From contig JBIOJB010000072.1 in assembly GCA_044450465.1 (NCBI GenBank), forward strand, positions 1-15,420: DNA of 15,420 nucleotides. The letters are read 5' to 3'. Below, piece after piece: positions 7,647-14,703 of this stretch (the first letter of the stretch is position 1; every line of letters starts with the position of its first letter). The notes under the pieces are model-generated. The model saw only the letters and a program-made list of their open reading frames with translations. It ran no database searches and was not told where the DNA came from. Made by a program: the position numbers and the translations under genes. The DNA is from JBIOJB01 sp044450465. Its GTDB lineage: Bacteria; Chloroflexota; Dormibacteria; Dormibacterales; Dormibacteraceae.

Positions 7647-8003
7647 TCAGGGCCGCCCGGGTGCCGGAACCGGCCGATCGGGAGGGTCGGCGAGCCATTC
7701 CGCAGGCGGCAGGTAGCACTTGAAACCCTCGATCTGGTCCGCCCGAACGACCGTTCGTCCGTCGAAGCTGAGTGCGAGGCCGACCACCAGCGGGCCAGGG
7801 CCCGGGGCCGGCCGCAGCCACGCCACCAGGGGCCACACGAACTCGCCGCCCTCTCGGACGTACACCGCGGCCCAACCCGGCGCCGCGATCACCTCCGACC
7901 CGTGATCGGCCATATCGGCTTCCACCACCTCTCGCATGCGCCTGTTCAGCCGACCATTGTGGAGCGTTGCAAGCCGCCTGGCGAGGCGCGAAACGCCTCC
8001 CAT
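7647..8003 (-). CDS. Small hypothetical protein, soluble
   Basis: I do not recognise this 118-aa protein. The body looks like a genuine folded domain rather than antisense noise: GWAAVYVREGGEFVWPLVAW, then LVVGLALSFDGRTVV and IEGFKCYLPPAEWLADPP, with alternating beta-like strands and conserved-looking Trp and Gly. There is no signal peptide or membrane helix. The N-terminus is uncertain: ATG at 8003 gives an Arg-rich helical leader, while in-frame ATGs at 7937 and 7913 would give 96 or 88 aa. None has a convincing Shine-Dalgarno, though a GGTGG/GGAAG stretch precedes 7913. The gene lies 120 bp upstream of the large glycosyltransferase gene on the same strand and may be its own unit, since a possible promoter lies in between. 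Confidence 0.55.
   Translation of the reverse strand: MGGVSRLARRLATLHNGRLNRRMREVVEADMADHGSEVIAAPGWAAVYVREGGEFVWPLVAWLRPAPGPGPLVVGLALSFDGRTVVRADQIEGFKCYLPPAEWLADPPDRPVPAPGRP
7980..7998. other. Perfect 7-bp inverted repeat (hairpin)
   Basis: GGAGGCG and CGCCTCC flank a 5-nt loop. No T-run follows on either strand, so this is not an obvious terminator. It lies at the very start of the small hypothetical gene if ATG 8003 is used, or in its 5' leader if a later ATG is used. In GC-rich DNA it may be chance. Confidence 0.4.
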
Positions 8004-8301
8004 GCCCGACGAAACAGCCGCGCTCCACCGGCCTCCAGGCGATGACGTAACAAGGACTTGGCGCCAACGCCGTTTGAATAGTCAAAGTTGCCCCACCTGC
8101 GTAGTCGGCAGATGGGAAATGGCAAGGTTGAGGGGAGCGGTGTTAAGTGGTCTGGGTCGCCGGCATGGAGCTCGAAAACAAATCCAACCGACTTGTAGAA
8201 AGTTCTGCCGCCGGCTCCTTTTAGACCCCTCCAGACCGGGCCGGACGACCCTTTATGTCCATTAACTCTGCACTTAGCGTGAGCCGGGGGGTAACACCAG
8301 G
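8004..8301. other. Intergenic region without a convincing gene
   Basis: About 298 bp lie between the divergent small genes. It is visibly less GC-rich than its flanks, and the open frames across it give low-complexity or Arg/Pro/His-rich translations. It holds two short palindromes (8058-8067 and 8073-8086) and must contain the promoters for the two flanking genes. I see no clear -35/-10 pair and no tRNA or other RNA gene. Confidence 0.5.
8058..8086. promoter_or_regulatory. Two adjacent palindromes, possible operator
   Basis: TTGGCGCCAA (8058-8067) is a perfect 10-bp palindrome. Five bases on, TTTGA-ATAG-TCAAA (8073-8086) is a perfect 5-bp inverted repeat around a 4-nt spacer. They lie 55-83 bp upstream of the earliest start of the small hypothetical gene. 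Dimeric regulators bind sites of this form, but no regulator gene stands nearby, so the role is inference. Confidence 0.3.
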
Positions 8302-8592
8302 ATGGCCACGCTAGCAAGGCGGATGGAGCGGCGGGCACCGTCAGGACAGGTGCAGGACGGGGGCGGGCGGGCCTCGTTCAACCGACCGATGGCCATTCTG
8401 GTGGTGGTGGCGGCGGCCCTGCTGCTGGTCGTTCCGCCCCTCATCGGCTCCCTGGCCATCTTCGATTCGGGCTGGCCCGGCCTGCTCGACGCAAGCGGCC
8501 TCAAAGCGTTCGCCGGTCTTGTGCTGAGCGCGCTCGGCTGGCTCAGGTGGATGACCTGGGTCGTCGCCGTCATCGCGGTCGTCCGCGCCTAG
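8302..8592 (+). CDS. Small two-helix membrane protein, hypothetical
   Basis: This 96-aa protein has a basic N-terminus (residues 1-28, Arg-rich), a strongly hydrophobic helix at about 29-52 (ILVVVAAALLLVVPPLIGSL), a short loop DSGWPGLLDASG and a second hydrophobic region at about 66-95. I recognise no family. The start ATG at 8302 has a GGGGGT stretch about 10 bases upstream. It ends 48 bp before the DUF3830 gene on the same strand. A palindrome and a possible -10 in that gap suggest the purine genes have their own promoter. A longer frame on the opposite strand here is charged and repetitive, and I judge it a shadow. Confidence 0.55.
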   Translation: MATLARRMERRAPSGQVQDGGGRASFNRPMAILVVVAAALLLVVPPLIGSLAIFDSGWPGLLDASGLKAFAGLVLSALGWLRWMTWVVAVIAVVRA

Positions 8593-8604
8593 CCGGCGGC
8601 CAAA

Positions 8605-8631
8605 CCCGAATTCGGGCGACCGCGCTACGTT
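8605..8631 (+). promoter_or_regulatory. Candidate operator/promoter of the allantoin genes
   Basis: CCCGAATTCGGG (8605-8616) is a perfect 12-bp palindrome, 24 bp before the DUF3830 start. TACGTT (8626-8631) fits a TANNNT -10 element. Transcription from it would begin at about 8638-8641, at or next to the ATG, and no Shine-Dalgarno is present, so a leaderless mRNA is likely. The palindrome would then cover about -33 to -22, a good place for a repressor. The palindrome and spacing are seen; the role is inferred. Confidence 0.4.
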
Positions 8632-8640
8632 TATGAGCGC

Positions 8641-9060
8641 ATGAACGTTGAGATCAGGGTCACCAAGCTCGTTTTTGTCGCGCGCCTCGAATCCGAGGCG
8701 GCGCCAAAGTCGTGCGCCGCGTTCCAGTCGCTTCTCCCGCTCAAGACCCATATCATTCAGGCTCGCTGGAGCGGCGAAGCGGCCTGGATCCCGTTCGGTG
8801 AGCTGGACCTGGATGTCGGCTACGAGAACCACACGAGCCACCCGGCGCCTGGCGAGCTGCTGCTCTACCCGGGAGGCGTCAGCGAGACCGAGATCCTGTT
8901 CCCCTACGGCTCGACCCTTTTTGCGAGCCGATCCGGCCAGCTTGCCGGCAATCATTTCGCAACGATCGTCGAGGGCAACCACCAGCTGCGCGAGCTCGGC
9001 AACCTCGTCCTCTGGAAGGGCGCTCAAGACATCGTGTTCACGGCGATCCCCGACGCCTGA
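8641..9060 (+). CDS. DUF3830 family protein (cyclophilin-like fold), purine-cluster member
   Basis: This 139-aa soluble protein matches the DUF3830 pattern as I remember it: an N-terminal beta strand, an ARLESEAAPKSCAAF segment, an ARWSGEAAWIP motif, a P-G-E-LLLYPGG turn, ILFPYGST, then NHFATIVEG and VLWKGAQDIVF near the C-terminus. Members are beta-barrel, cyclophilin-like proteins of unproven function that often lie beside allantoin, urate or related amide-hydrolysing enzymes. Here it is the first gene of the unit with allantoate amidohydrolase and allantoinase, which follows after 7-34 bp depending on start choice. I infer a non-catalytic or undescribed step in purine breakdown, or binding of an intermediate. 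It has no signal peptide. Start ATG 8641 is the only sensible one and appears leaderless. Confidence 0.8.
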   Translation: MNVEIRVTKLVFVARLESEAAPKSCAAFQSLLPLKTHIIQARWSGEAAWIPFGELDLDVGYENHTSHPAPGELLLYPGGVSETEILFPYGSTLFASRSGQLAGNHFATIVEGNHQLRELGNLVLWKGAQDIVFTAIPDA

Positions 9061-9094
9061 CTCGCAGTTGGTCCACGACCTCGCCGGGGCGGCG

Positions 9095-10297
9095 ATGGAG
9101 CGCTGCGACGTGCTGGCGACCTGCAGCGAGGATTCCGGCAGGCTGACGCGGCCCTTCGCGACCGACTCGATGCGCCGCGCCCACGATCACGTGCGGGGCT
9201 GGTTGGGTACGGCGGGCATGCAGGTGCGCGCCGACAACGTGGGCAACCTGCGCGGTCGCTACGAAGCTCATGCCCCCGACGGGCCGACGCTCATCCTGGG
9301 ATCTCACCTGGATTCGGTGCGTGGAGCGGGCAAGTACGACGGGCCCCTCGGGGTGCTCGTGGCGATTGCCGCCGTTCAAAGCCTTCACGACAGCGGCACG
9401 CGCCTTCCGTTCGCGATCGAGGTCATCGCCTTCGCTGACGAGGAGGGGTTGCGATTCGGCACGACCTACCTGGGCAGCAGGGCGGTGGCGGGAACCTTCG
9501 ACGTGGGGGAGCTGGCGCGCAAAGACGGCGAGGGCACCACCATGGGCAACGCGATCCGGCGCTTCGGAGGCGATCCCGAGCGCATCGAGGACGATGGCTG
9601 GCACGGTGGTCCGCTGATCGGCTACTGCGAGGTGCACATCGAACAGGGCCCCGTGCTCGAGTCCCGGGACCTGCCGGTTGGGGTCGTGAGCGCGATTGCC
9701 GGCCAGAACCGCTACGAGATCTCCATCGAGGGCGAGGCCGGCCATGCCGGAACGGTTCCGATGGATCAGAGAAAGGACGCCCTTGCGGCGGCCGCGGAGC
9801 TCGTCGTCGCAGCAGAGGCGATCGCGGGCGGGCTGGAAGACGTCGTGGCGACAGTTGGCTCGCTGACGGTGAGCCCAGGTGCGACGAACGTGATCCCCGG
9901 CAGGGTCGATCTCAGCCTCGACGTGCGGCACGCCGGCGACGCGGCCCGCGAGCACGCCGCGCAAACGATTCTGATGAGCGCAACCGACATCGCGCGGCGG
10001 CGCTCGGTGCGCCTTTCCGTGCGCACGGTCAGCGAGAACGCGTCGGTGCCGTGCTCGCCGAGGCTGGTTTCCCTCCTGTCGCGCGCGGTGGAAAACGCCG
10101 GCCATCCGGCCGTCACGCTGGCGAGCGGAGCAGGCCACGACGGTGTCGCGATGTCGGCGCTCACGGAGATCGGAATGCTCTTCATTCGCTGCAAAGGCGG
10201 CGTCAGCCACAACCCGGCCGAATCCGTCACGGCCGCCGATGTCGCGGTGGCGATCGCCGCGCTGGGCGGCTTCCTTTCGCTCCTCGCCGGTGCCTGA
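9095..10297 (+). CDS. allC: Allantoate amidohydrolase (M20/hydantoinase-carbamoylase family)
   Basis: This metal-dependent enzyme hydrolyses allantoate, releasing ammonia and CO2 and giving ureidoglycine/ureidoglycolate. From ATG 9095 it is 400 aa, the family's usual size. Visible M20 metal and catalytic positions are GSHLDS (His71, Asp73), Asp82 in KYDGPLG, DEEG (Glu116, Glu117), EVHIEQG (His181) and SHNPAE (His372). LTRPF near residue 20 and RFGTTYLGSRAVAG are typical of the subfamily. The central dimerisation domain contains GEAGHAG. An in-frame TTG at 9068 would add nine residues that could complete the first helix and sits closer to the DUF3830 stop; neither start has a clear Shine-Dalgarno. 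N-carbamoyl-amino-acid hydrolases and ureidoglycolate amidohydrolases share these motifs, so the substrate rests mainly on the allantoinase gene next door. Confidence 0.85.
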   Translation: MERCDVLATCSEDSGRLTRPFATDSMRRAHDHVRGWLGTAGMQVRADNVGNLRGRYEAHAPDGPTLILGSHLDSVRGAGKYDGPLGVLVAIAAVQSLHDSGTRLPFAIEVIAFADEEGLRFGTTYLGSRAVAGTFDVGELARKDGEGTTMGNAIRRFGGDPERIEDDGWHGGPLIGYCEVHIEQGPVLESRDLPVGVVSAIAGQNRYEISIEGEAGHAGTVPMDQRKDALAAAAELVVAAEAIAGGLEDVVATVGSLTVSPGATNVIPGRVDLSLDVRHAGDAAREHAAQTILMSATDIARRRSVRLSVRTVSENASVPCSPRLVSLLSRAVENAGHPAVTLASGAGHDGVAMSALTEIGMLFIRCKGGVSHNPAESVTAADVAVAIAALGGFLSLLAGA

Positions 10298-11639
10298 CGC
10301 CGACCTCCGTCACGTCGATCTGCTGATCTCCGGCGGCCGCGTCGTCACCGCCTCGGGAGTGGCTGAGGCCGACGTTGCTATTTCGAAGGGCTTGATCGTG
10401 GCCGTCGGGCCGGGGTTGACGCCGCACGCGACCGAGGTGATCGACGCTCGTGGCCTGCACGTGTTCCCGGGCGGCATCGATACGCATGTGCACCTCAACG
10501 AGCCCGGCCGGACCGAATGGGAGACGATCGCCAACGGGTCGGCGGCGCTGGCGGCCGGCGGCTACACCGCGTTCGTGGACATGCCCCTCAACTCCATACC
10601 GGTCACCACCACCGTGGAGGCGTTCGATCTGAAGCTGGAGGCGATGCAGCGTTCATCGCGGGTCGACTTTGGACTGTGGGGCGGGCTCATCCCGGACAAC
10701 ATCGACCGGCTGGAAGGACTGCAGCGTCGCGGAGCCCTGGGCTTCAAGGCCTTCATGTGCTCGAGCGGTATCGACGAGTTTCCTGCCTGCGATGAGCGAA
10801 TCCTGCGCGAAGGCATGAAAAGGATCGCGGAGCTTGGCTCGATCCTTCTGGTGCACGCGGAGGACCCGGTCACGATTGCCCTTCAGGCGTCCAATGTGAA
10901 GGGAACGGACGCCCGCGCCTTCGCAGATTCACGACCATCCTCGGCAGAGGCGGAGGCCGTCTACCGGGCGATGACCCTGGCACACGAAACCGGGTGCCGC
11001 CTCCATGTGGTTCACGTGAGCACCCCCACTGCAGCACGGATGATCGAAGGCGAGCGCCGCAGCGGATACGCCGACGTGAGCGCCGAGACATGCCCCCACT
11101 ACCTGATCTACTCGCGCGACGATCTCGTGCGCCTCGGCGGCGTCGCCAAGAGCGCGCCGCCATTCAGGCTTCCCGAAGAGCGGGACGCGCTGAGGAAGAT
11201 GGTCTACGAAGGCGACCTCGAGATGGTCGTGTCCGACCACTCGCCCAGCACCATCGAGCTCAAGCAGGGTCCGGACTTCTTCAAGCTCTGGGGCGGATTG
11301 TCAGGGTGCCAGTCGACGCGCCAGCTGCTTCTGGGCTGGTTCGATCCCGCCCTGGTCGCCGCGGTGACCTCAACGAATGTTGCGCGCCGGTTTCAACTGG
11401 CGGGCAAAGGAGACGTCGACGAAGGATTCGACGCCGACCTCTGGCTCGTCGACCTCGACTACCTGGGCATGGTGCACCGGGACGACCTCCTCTACCGCAA
11501 CCCGTTCAGCGTTCACGAGGGGCAGACGATCCGAGGCAGAACAGTCCGCACGCTTGTGCGCGGCCGGACTGTCTTCGCCGATGGGCACGTGATCGGGGAG
11601 CCTGCCGGCAGGTTCATCCACGCAGGCGCGCGCTCGTAG
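10290..11639 (+). CDS. allB: Allantoinase
   Basis: This cytoplasmic amidohydrolase opens the hydantoin ring of allantoin to give allantoate, the substrate of the preceding gene's product. The 449-aa length is typical. The binuclear-metal set is complete: GGIDTHVHLNEPGR (His66, His68), the likely carbamylated Lys153 in GFKAFMCSSG, His189 in LLVHAED, His242 in VVHVST and Asp316 in VVSDHSP. SAETCPHYL, a hallmark of allantoinase and close dihydropyrimidinase relatives, is present. The start is GTG 10290, overlapping the end of the allantoate amidohydrolase gene by 8 bp, and the product then begins with the expected strand HVDLLISGGRVV. The 3' end runs 26 bp into the end of the convergent 8-oxoguanine deaminase gene, so no terminator fits between them. 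Confidence 0.92.
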   Translation: MPDADLRHVDLLISGGRVVTASGVAEADVAISKGLIVAVGPGLTPHATEVIDARGLHVFPGGIDTHVHLNEPGRTEWETIANGSAALAAGGYTAFVDMPLNSIPVTTTVEAFDLKLEAMQRSSRVDFGLWGGLIPDNIDRLEGLQRRGALGFKAFMCSSGIDEFPACDERILREGMKRIAELGSILLVHAEDPVTIALQASNVKGTDARAFADSRPSSAEAEAVYRAMTLAHETGCRLHVVHVSTPTAARMIEGERRSGYADVSAETCPHYLIYSRDDLVRLGGVAKSAPPFRLPEERDALRKMVYEGDLEMVVSDHSPSTIELKQGPDFFKLWGGLSGCQSTRQLLLGWFDPALVAAVTSTNVARRFQLAGKGDVDEGFDADLWLVDLDYLGMVHRDDLLYRNPFSVHEGQTIRGRTVRTLVRGRTVFADGHVIGEPAGRFIHAGARS

Positions 11640-12978
11640 CCTCGATGTCTTTCGTGATCGCCTCCTCGTCCGCCGTCAATAGACGGCTCTCGCGAACCAC
11701 GACCCGGCCGTTGACGACCACCGTCTGAGCCCGCGCGGGCGGGGCCAGGGCGAGGGCGGCGAAGGCATCGGACAGCCCCGCGTGCGCGAGGTCGTCGATG
11801 CGAAAGCACGCGATGTCGGCGCACTGTCCGGGGGCGAGACTCCCGCAGTCCTCCCGCCCGAGACAATCCGCCCCACCTCGCGTCGCCATTCGCCACGCGG
11901 CTCTGGCCTCGAGTGCCCTGGGCGCATCCTCGCGGCCGGACATCGCGGCTCGCAGTCGGGCCATCAGCAGAGCCTGGTGCACCTCCATCGCCAGGTTGGC
12001 GTCCTCGTTGCTCGCCGCACCGTCGACGCCGAGGCCCACGTGAGCCCCGGCGCGCAGCAGATCCTCGACGCGGCAGGCGCCCGCGCCGAGCCGCATGTTG
12101 CTCGAGGGACAGTGCGCGATGCCGGTTCCGACCCGCGCGACCCGCTCGACCTCCGCCTGGCTGAGATGAATCCCGTGTGCGTACCACACGTCGTCGCCGG
12201 TCCAGCCAAGGTCTTCCATCAGCTCAAACGGACGGCGGCCAAACCGTTCGAGGCAGAACCGCTCCTCGTCAAGCGTCTCCGCCAGATGCGTGTGAAGGCG
12301 GACGCCGTGCCGCCGCGCCAGCTCCGCCGAGTCGCGCATCAACTGCGGCGTGACTGAAAACGGCGAGCACGGCGCCACGACGACTCGGCACATCGACCCT
12401 GGACCTGGGTCGTGAAAACGGCTGATCACATCCTCTGTCGCGGCGAGGATGGCGTCCTCCCCCTCGACCACGGAGTCCGGAGGCAGGCCACCACTGGACT
12501 CGCCGAGGGACATCGAGCCGCGGCACGGATGGAACCGAAGACCCAGCTCTCGGGCTGCGTCGACCAGGGTCTCGAAGAGGGCCGGACGACCCGCCGGAAA
12601 AACGTAGTGGTGGTCGCTGCTCAGCGTGCAGCCGCTGAGCAGCAGTCGCGCCATCGCGGCCCGGGCCGCGCTGCGGACGGCATCCGCGTCGATGCGCGCC
12701 CACACGGGATACAGAGCACGCAGCCACTCGAACAAGGTTCCGTCGGGAACGTAGCCTCGGGTCGCCCACTGGTACATGTGGTCGTGGGCGTTGACGAGTC
12801 CGGGCATGGCGACGCAGTTCGGCTCATCGACGATTTCGCCGGCCGGCGGCGCGGGGCCCGAGCCGACCTCCACCACGGTCCCTTCCCTTGAAAGAACCCA
12901 TCCGTTCTCGAGCTCCTCGCCGCCGCCGGTTACGAGCAGCCCCGCCCTCACCAGAAGAGTCCGGCTCTGGACCGTCAC
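11614..12978 (-). CDS. 8-oxoguanine deaminase (amidohydrolase superfamily)
   Basis: This enzyme deaminates 8-oxoguanine to urate, feeding the urate oxidase encoded just upstream. The 454-aa protein has an N-terminal beta-sandwich half and the metal site typical of the superfamily: VNAHDHMYQ (His65, His67), LHTHLAE (His231, Glu234), AHGIHLS (His268) and GVDGAASNE (Asp319). Phrases I associate with this subfamily are LPPDSVVEGEDAILAATE, ISRFHDPGPGSMCRVVVAPCSPFSV, HTHLAETLDEERFC and HCPSSNMRLGAG. Related hydroxydechloroatrazine and chlorohydrolase-type enzymes are annotated alternatives. The start is GTG at 12978, 14 bp after the urate oxidase stop; it lacks a strong Shine-Dalgarno. It is the last gene of the urate operon and overlaps the convergent allantoinase gene by 26 bp. 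Confidence 0.88.
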   Translation of the reverse strand: MTVQSRTLLVRAGLLVTGGGEELENGWVLSREGTVVEVGSGPAPPAGEIVDEPNCVAMPGLVNAHDHMYQWATRGYVPDGTLFEWLRALYPVWARIDADAVRSAARAAMARLLLSGCTLSSDHHYVFPAGRPALFETLVDAARELGLRFHPCRGSMSLGESSGGLPPDSVVEGEDAILAATEDVISRFHDPGPGSMCRVVVAPCSPFSVTPQLMRDSAELARRHGVRLHTHLAETLDEERFCLERFGRRPFELMEDLGWTGDDVWYAHGIHLSQAEVERVARVGTGIAHCPSSNMRLGAGACRVEDLLRAGAHVGLGVDGAASNEDANLAMEVHQALLMARLRAAMSGREDAPRALEARAAWRMATRGGADCLGREDCGSLAPGQCADIACFRIDDLAHAGLSDAFAALALAPPARAQTVVVNGRVVVRESRLLTADEEAITKDIEATSARLRG

Positions 12979-12992
12979 GTGATCGAGATGCT

Positions 12993-13874
12993 CTACCAGG
13001 CGAAGCCTTCCGCGGGGGCGTCGTCGCGAGTGACCGTCCCTTCGATCAGCCCGTACGGCCGGTCTGACGCGTAGAAGACCTCGTTTTCGTTGGCGAGGGC
13101 GAACGGGGCCAGATCGACGACGAAATGGTGCTTGTTGGGCATGGAGAGCCGGATCTCCGCAATCTCAGGCCTGGCCTTGAGCACCGCCTCGCCCATCGAG
13201 TAGAGGGTCTGCTGCAGGGCCAGGCTGTGCACGCTGGCGAAGGTCTCGACCATCAAGCGGCGCGTCGTTTCAAAGGACTCGGACCACGGGGCGTGCGGCG
13301 TGGCGTAGCGCCAGCGAGCCGTCACCGCGGTCGCCAGAATCCGATCCCTGGTCTCGGGAAGGGTCGTGTACCGATCCTTCTCATAACCCCAGAACTCTGA
13401 GCCGGTCGACTTGAGGACGACGAGGTCGGCGAGCCCCGCCACCACCCACTCAGCGCTGTGCTCACACGTAACCACGGCGAGGCGTTTCTCGGATCCACCG
13501 CGCACGAAAGCGTGTGGATGCGGCTTGCCGTCCACGCTGATTCTTGTCCATGGGAACTCCTCGATCGTCACTCGCGCTCGCTTGACGGCCGCGTAGTCAG
13601 CCACGAAATGACGGGCCAGACGAAGACCGAACTCCTCGATCTCGCCGACAGACGCCTCCTTGGCGAAGGCGAAGACGGTGTTCTTTTGCGTGTCCGTCGG
13701 GACGATCTTGCTGTTGTCACCGTGAAGGTGACTCGCAGCGAAGTCACCTGAGAGCGCGACGCTCACGTTGATGTCCTTGATCTCGTGACGCGAGCCGTCG
13801 CCACCCGACTTCGTCACCCGCACGAGGTGCGTCTCCGACTTCCCGTACTGGTTGCCGCCGAGGACGATCGGCAC
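12993..13874 (-). CDS. pucL: Urate oxidase (factor-independent urate hydroxylase)
   Basis: This enzyme oxidises urate with O2 to 5-hydroxyisourate plus hydrogen peroxide, without a cofactor. The 293-aa protein contains both tunnel-fold halves and the known landmarks: NQYGKSETHLVRV at the N-terminus with Lys12, IVPTDTQKNTVFAFAKE with Thr60 of the Lys-Thr catalytic pair, FVRGGSEKR, LKSTGSEFWGYEKDRYTTLPE, ARW, LQQTLYSMGE and SMPNKHHFVVDL with the active-site His. In some bacilli urate oxidase is fused to OHCU decarboxylase; here they are separate genes. The start is GTG 13874, sharing a base with the TAG of the 5-hydroxyisourate hydrolase gene (TAGTG), consistent with coupling. No export signal is seen. 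Confidence 0.95.
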   Translation of the reverse strand: MPIVLGGNQYGKSETHLVRVTKSGGDGSRHEIKDINVSVALSGDFAASHLHGDNSKIVPTDTQKNTVFAFAKEASVGEIEEFGLRLARHFVADYAAVKRARVTIEEFPWTRISVDGKPHPHAFVRGGSEKRLAVVTCEHSAEWVVAGLADLVVLKSTGSEFWGYEKDRYTTLPETRDRILATAVTARWRYATPHAPWSESFETTRRLMVETFASVHSLALQQTLYSMGEAVLKARPEIAEIRLSMPNKHHFVVDLAPFALANENEVFYASDRPYGLIEGTVTRDDAPAEGFAW

Positions 13875-14209
13875 TATGTGCCCTTGTAGGTCGTGTAGCC
13901 GAACTGGCTCAGCAAAAGGGGGATGTGGAGATGCGCGCTGGCGTCGTCAAGGCTGAACACCACTGACACCTCGGGATAGAAAGCGGTGAGGCCGGATCGC
14001 TCGAAATACGTTCGGGTCGCGAATTCGACGCGGTACTCGCCGGGTTCAAGCTCGTCAGCGGCCAGGCTTCGGACCCGGCCGTCGGCATCGGTCTCGGCCG
14101 TGGTGAGGGTGGTCCATCCACCGTCAGCTTCGCGCCGGCTGAGCGTCACAGGCAGCCCGGCGGCCGGTGTCCCACGCATGGTGTCCAGGACGTGAGTCGA
14201 AACGCTCAT
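13874..14209 (-). CDS. uraH: 5-hydroxyisourate hydrolase (transthyretin-like)
   Basis: This enzyme hydrolyses 5-hydroxyisourate, the product of urate oxidase, to OHCU. The 111-aa length is that of the core enzyme with no added domain. Catalytic residues are His6 in STHVLDT, Arg45 in DGRV, His93/His95 in AHLHIPLLLS, and the C-terminal tail SQFGYTTYKGT. The usual family ending is YRGS; here it is YKGT, a conservative but unusual variant. The ATG at 14209 overlaps the stop of the OHCU decarboxylase gene by four bases (ATGA), and its own stop overlaps the urate oxidase GTG by one base. Two of three urate-to-allantoin enzymes are therefore coupled on each side. Confidence 0.95.
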   Translation of the reverse strand: MSVSTHVLDTMRGTPAAGLPVTLSRREADGGWTTLTTAETDADGRVRSLAADELEPGEYRVEFATRTYFERSGLTAFYPEVSVVFSLDDASAHLHIPLLLSQFGYTTYKGT

Positions 14210-14703
14210 GACCGGCAGAGCTGCTCGAGCCGCAGCCTCGTGATCTTGCGCTGCTCGCCAGCGGCGACCTCGAGCTCCACCGCCGGGGAGTTCTGCATGC
14301 GGAGGCGAAGCGCTTCGAGGACCTCGCCCGCGCTGCGGCCATGTGCCGCGATCAGAAACACGTGCCCGAACCGCTCCTCATAGAGTCGATTCTCCGCCGT
14401 CAGAGCCGCAAGCGTCGGGGCGGGCGCGCCCACGACGCGACGCTGCTCACGCTCCGACAGTCGCGGAGAGTGGCCGCCCGACTCGCCGATGCGTGGATGG
14501 GCGGCGAATGCCCCCAGCCAGTCCTCCGGCGTGAGGGTGGCCCACGCGGAATCCGCGCGCGCCATGAGCGCGCTCAGGTTGACGAACGGCCGCGTCGCGG
14601 CGACGGCGGCGGCCCAACTTTGATTGGCGAAGCACGAGTACAGGGCGTGCTCGGCGTCGCGGCCGGGCATGGCGTTCAGCCGCGCGAGGCCATCACCCGG
14701 CAC
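14206..14703 (-). CDS. uraD: 2-oxo-4-hydroxy-4-carboxy-5-ureidoimidazoline (OHCU) decarboxylase
   Basis: This enzyme decarboxylates OHCU to S-allantoin, completing the three-step conversion of urate. From GTG 14703 it is 165 aa, the normal size of the stand-alone enzyme. Visible motifs are LNAMP, CFANQSW, TRPF, DWLGAFAAHPRIGE with the catalytic His69 and Glu74, SEREQ, and YEERFGHVFLIAAHGRSAGEVLEALRLRMQN. The GTG start keeps the LNAMP helix that begins family members; ATG 14670 would remove it. The gene overlaps the NTF2-like gene by 11 bp upstream and the 5-hydroxyisourate hydrolase gene by 4 bp downstream. Confidence 0.93.
   Translation of the reverse strand: MPGDGLARLNAMPGRDAEHALYSCFANQSWAAAVAATRPFVNLSALMARADSAWATLTPEDWLGAFAAHPRIGESGGHSPRLSEREQRRVVGAPAPTLAALTAENRLYEERFGHVFLIAAHGRSAGEVLEALRLRMQNSPAVELEVAAGEQRKITRLRLEQLCRS

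Noticed and set aside
8341..9027. Minus-strand frame of 228 codons across the small membrane gene and DUF3830
   Set aside because: It overlaps a recognised DUF3830 protein on the plus strand and its translation is Arg/Gln/Glu-rich, typical of antisense in GC-rich DNA.
8648..9067. N-terminal extension of allantoate amidohydrolase through the DUF3830 gene
   Set aside because: The extension is Arg/Ser-rich out-of-frame sequence of DUF3830. Family similarity begins only after 9068.
9038..10210. Minus-strand frame of 390 codons opposite allantoate amidohydrolase
   Set aside because: The plus-strand product has the full M20 metal site. The minus frame is rich in His/Arg/Ala with no recognisable features.
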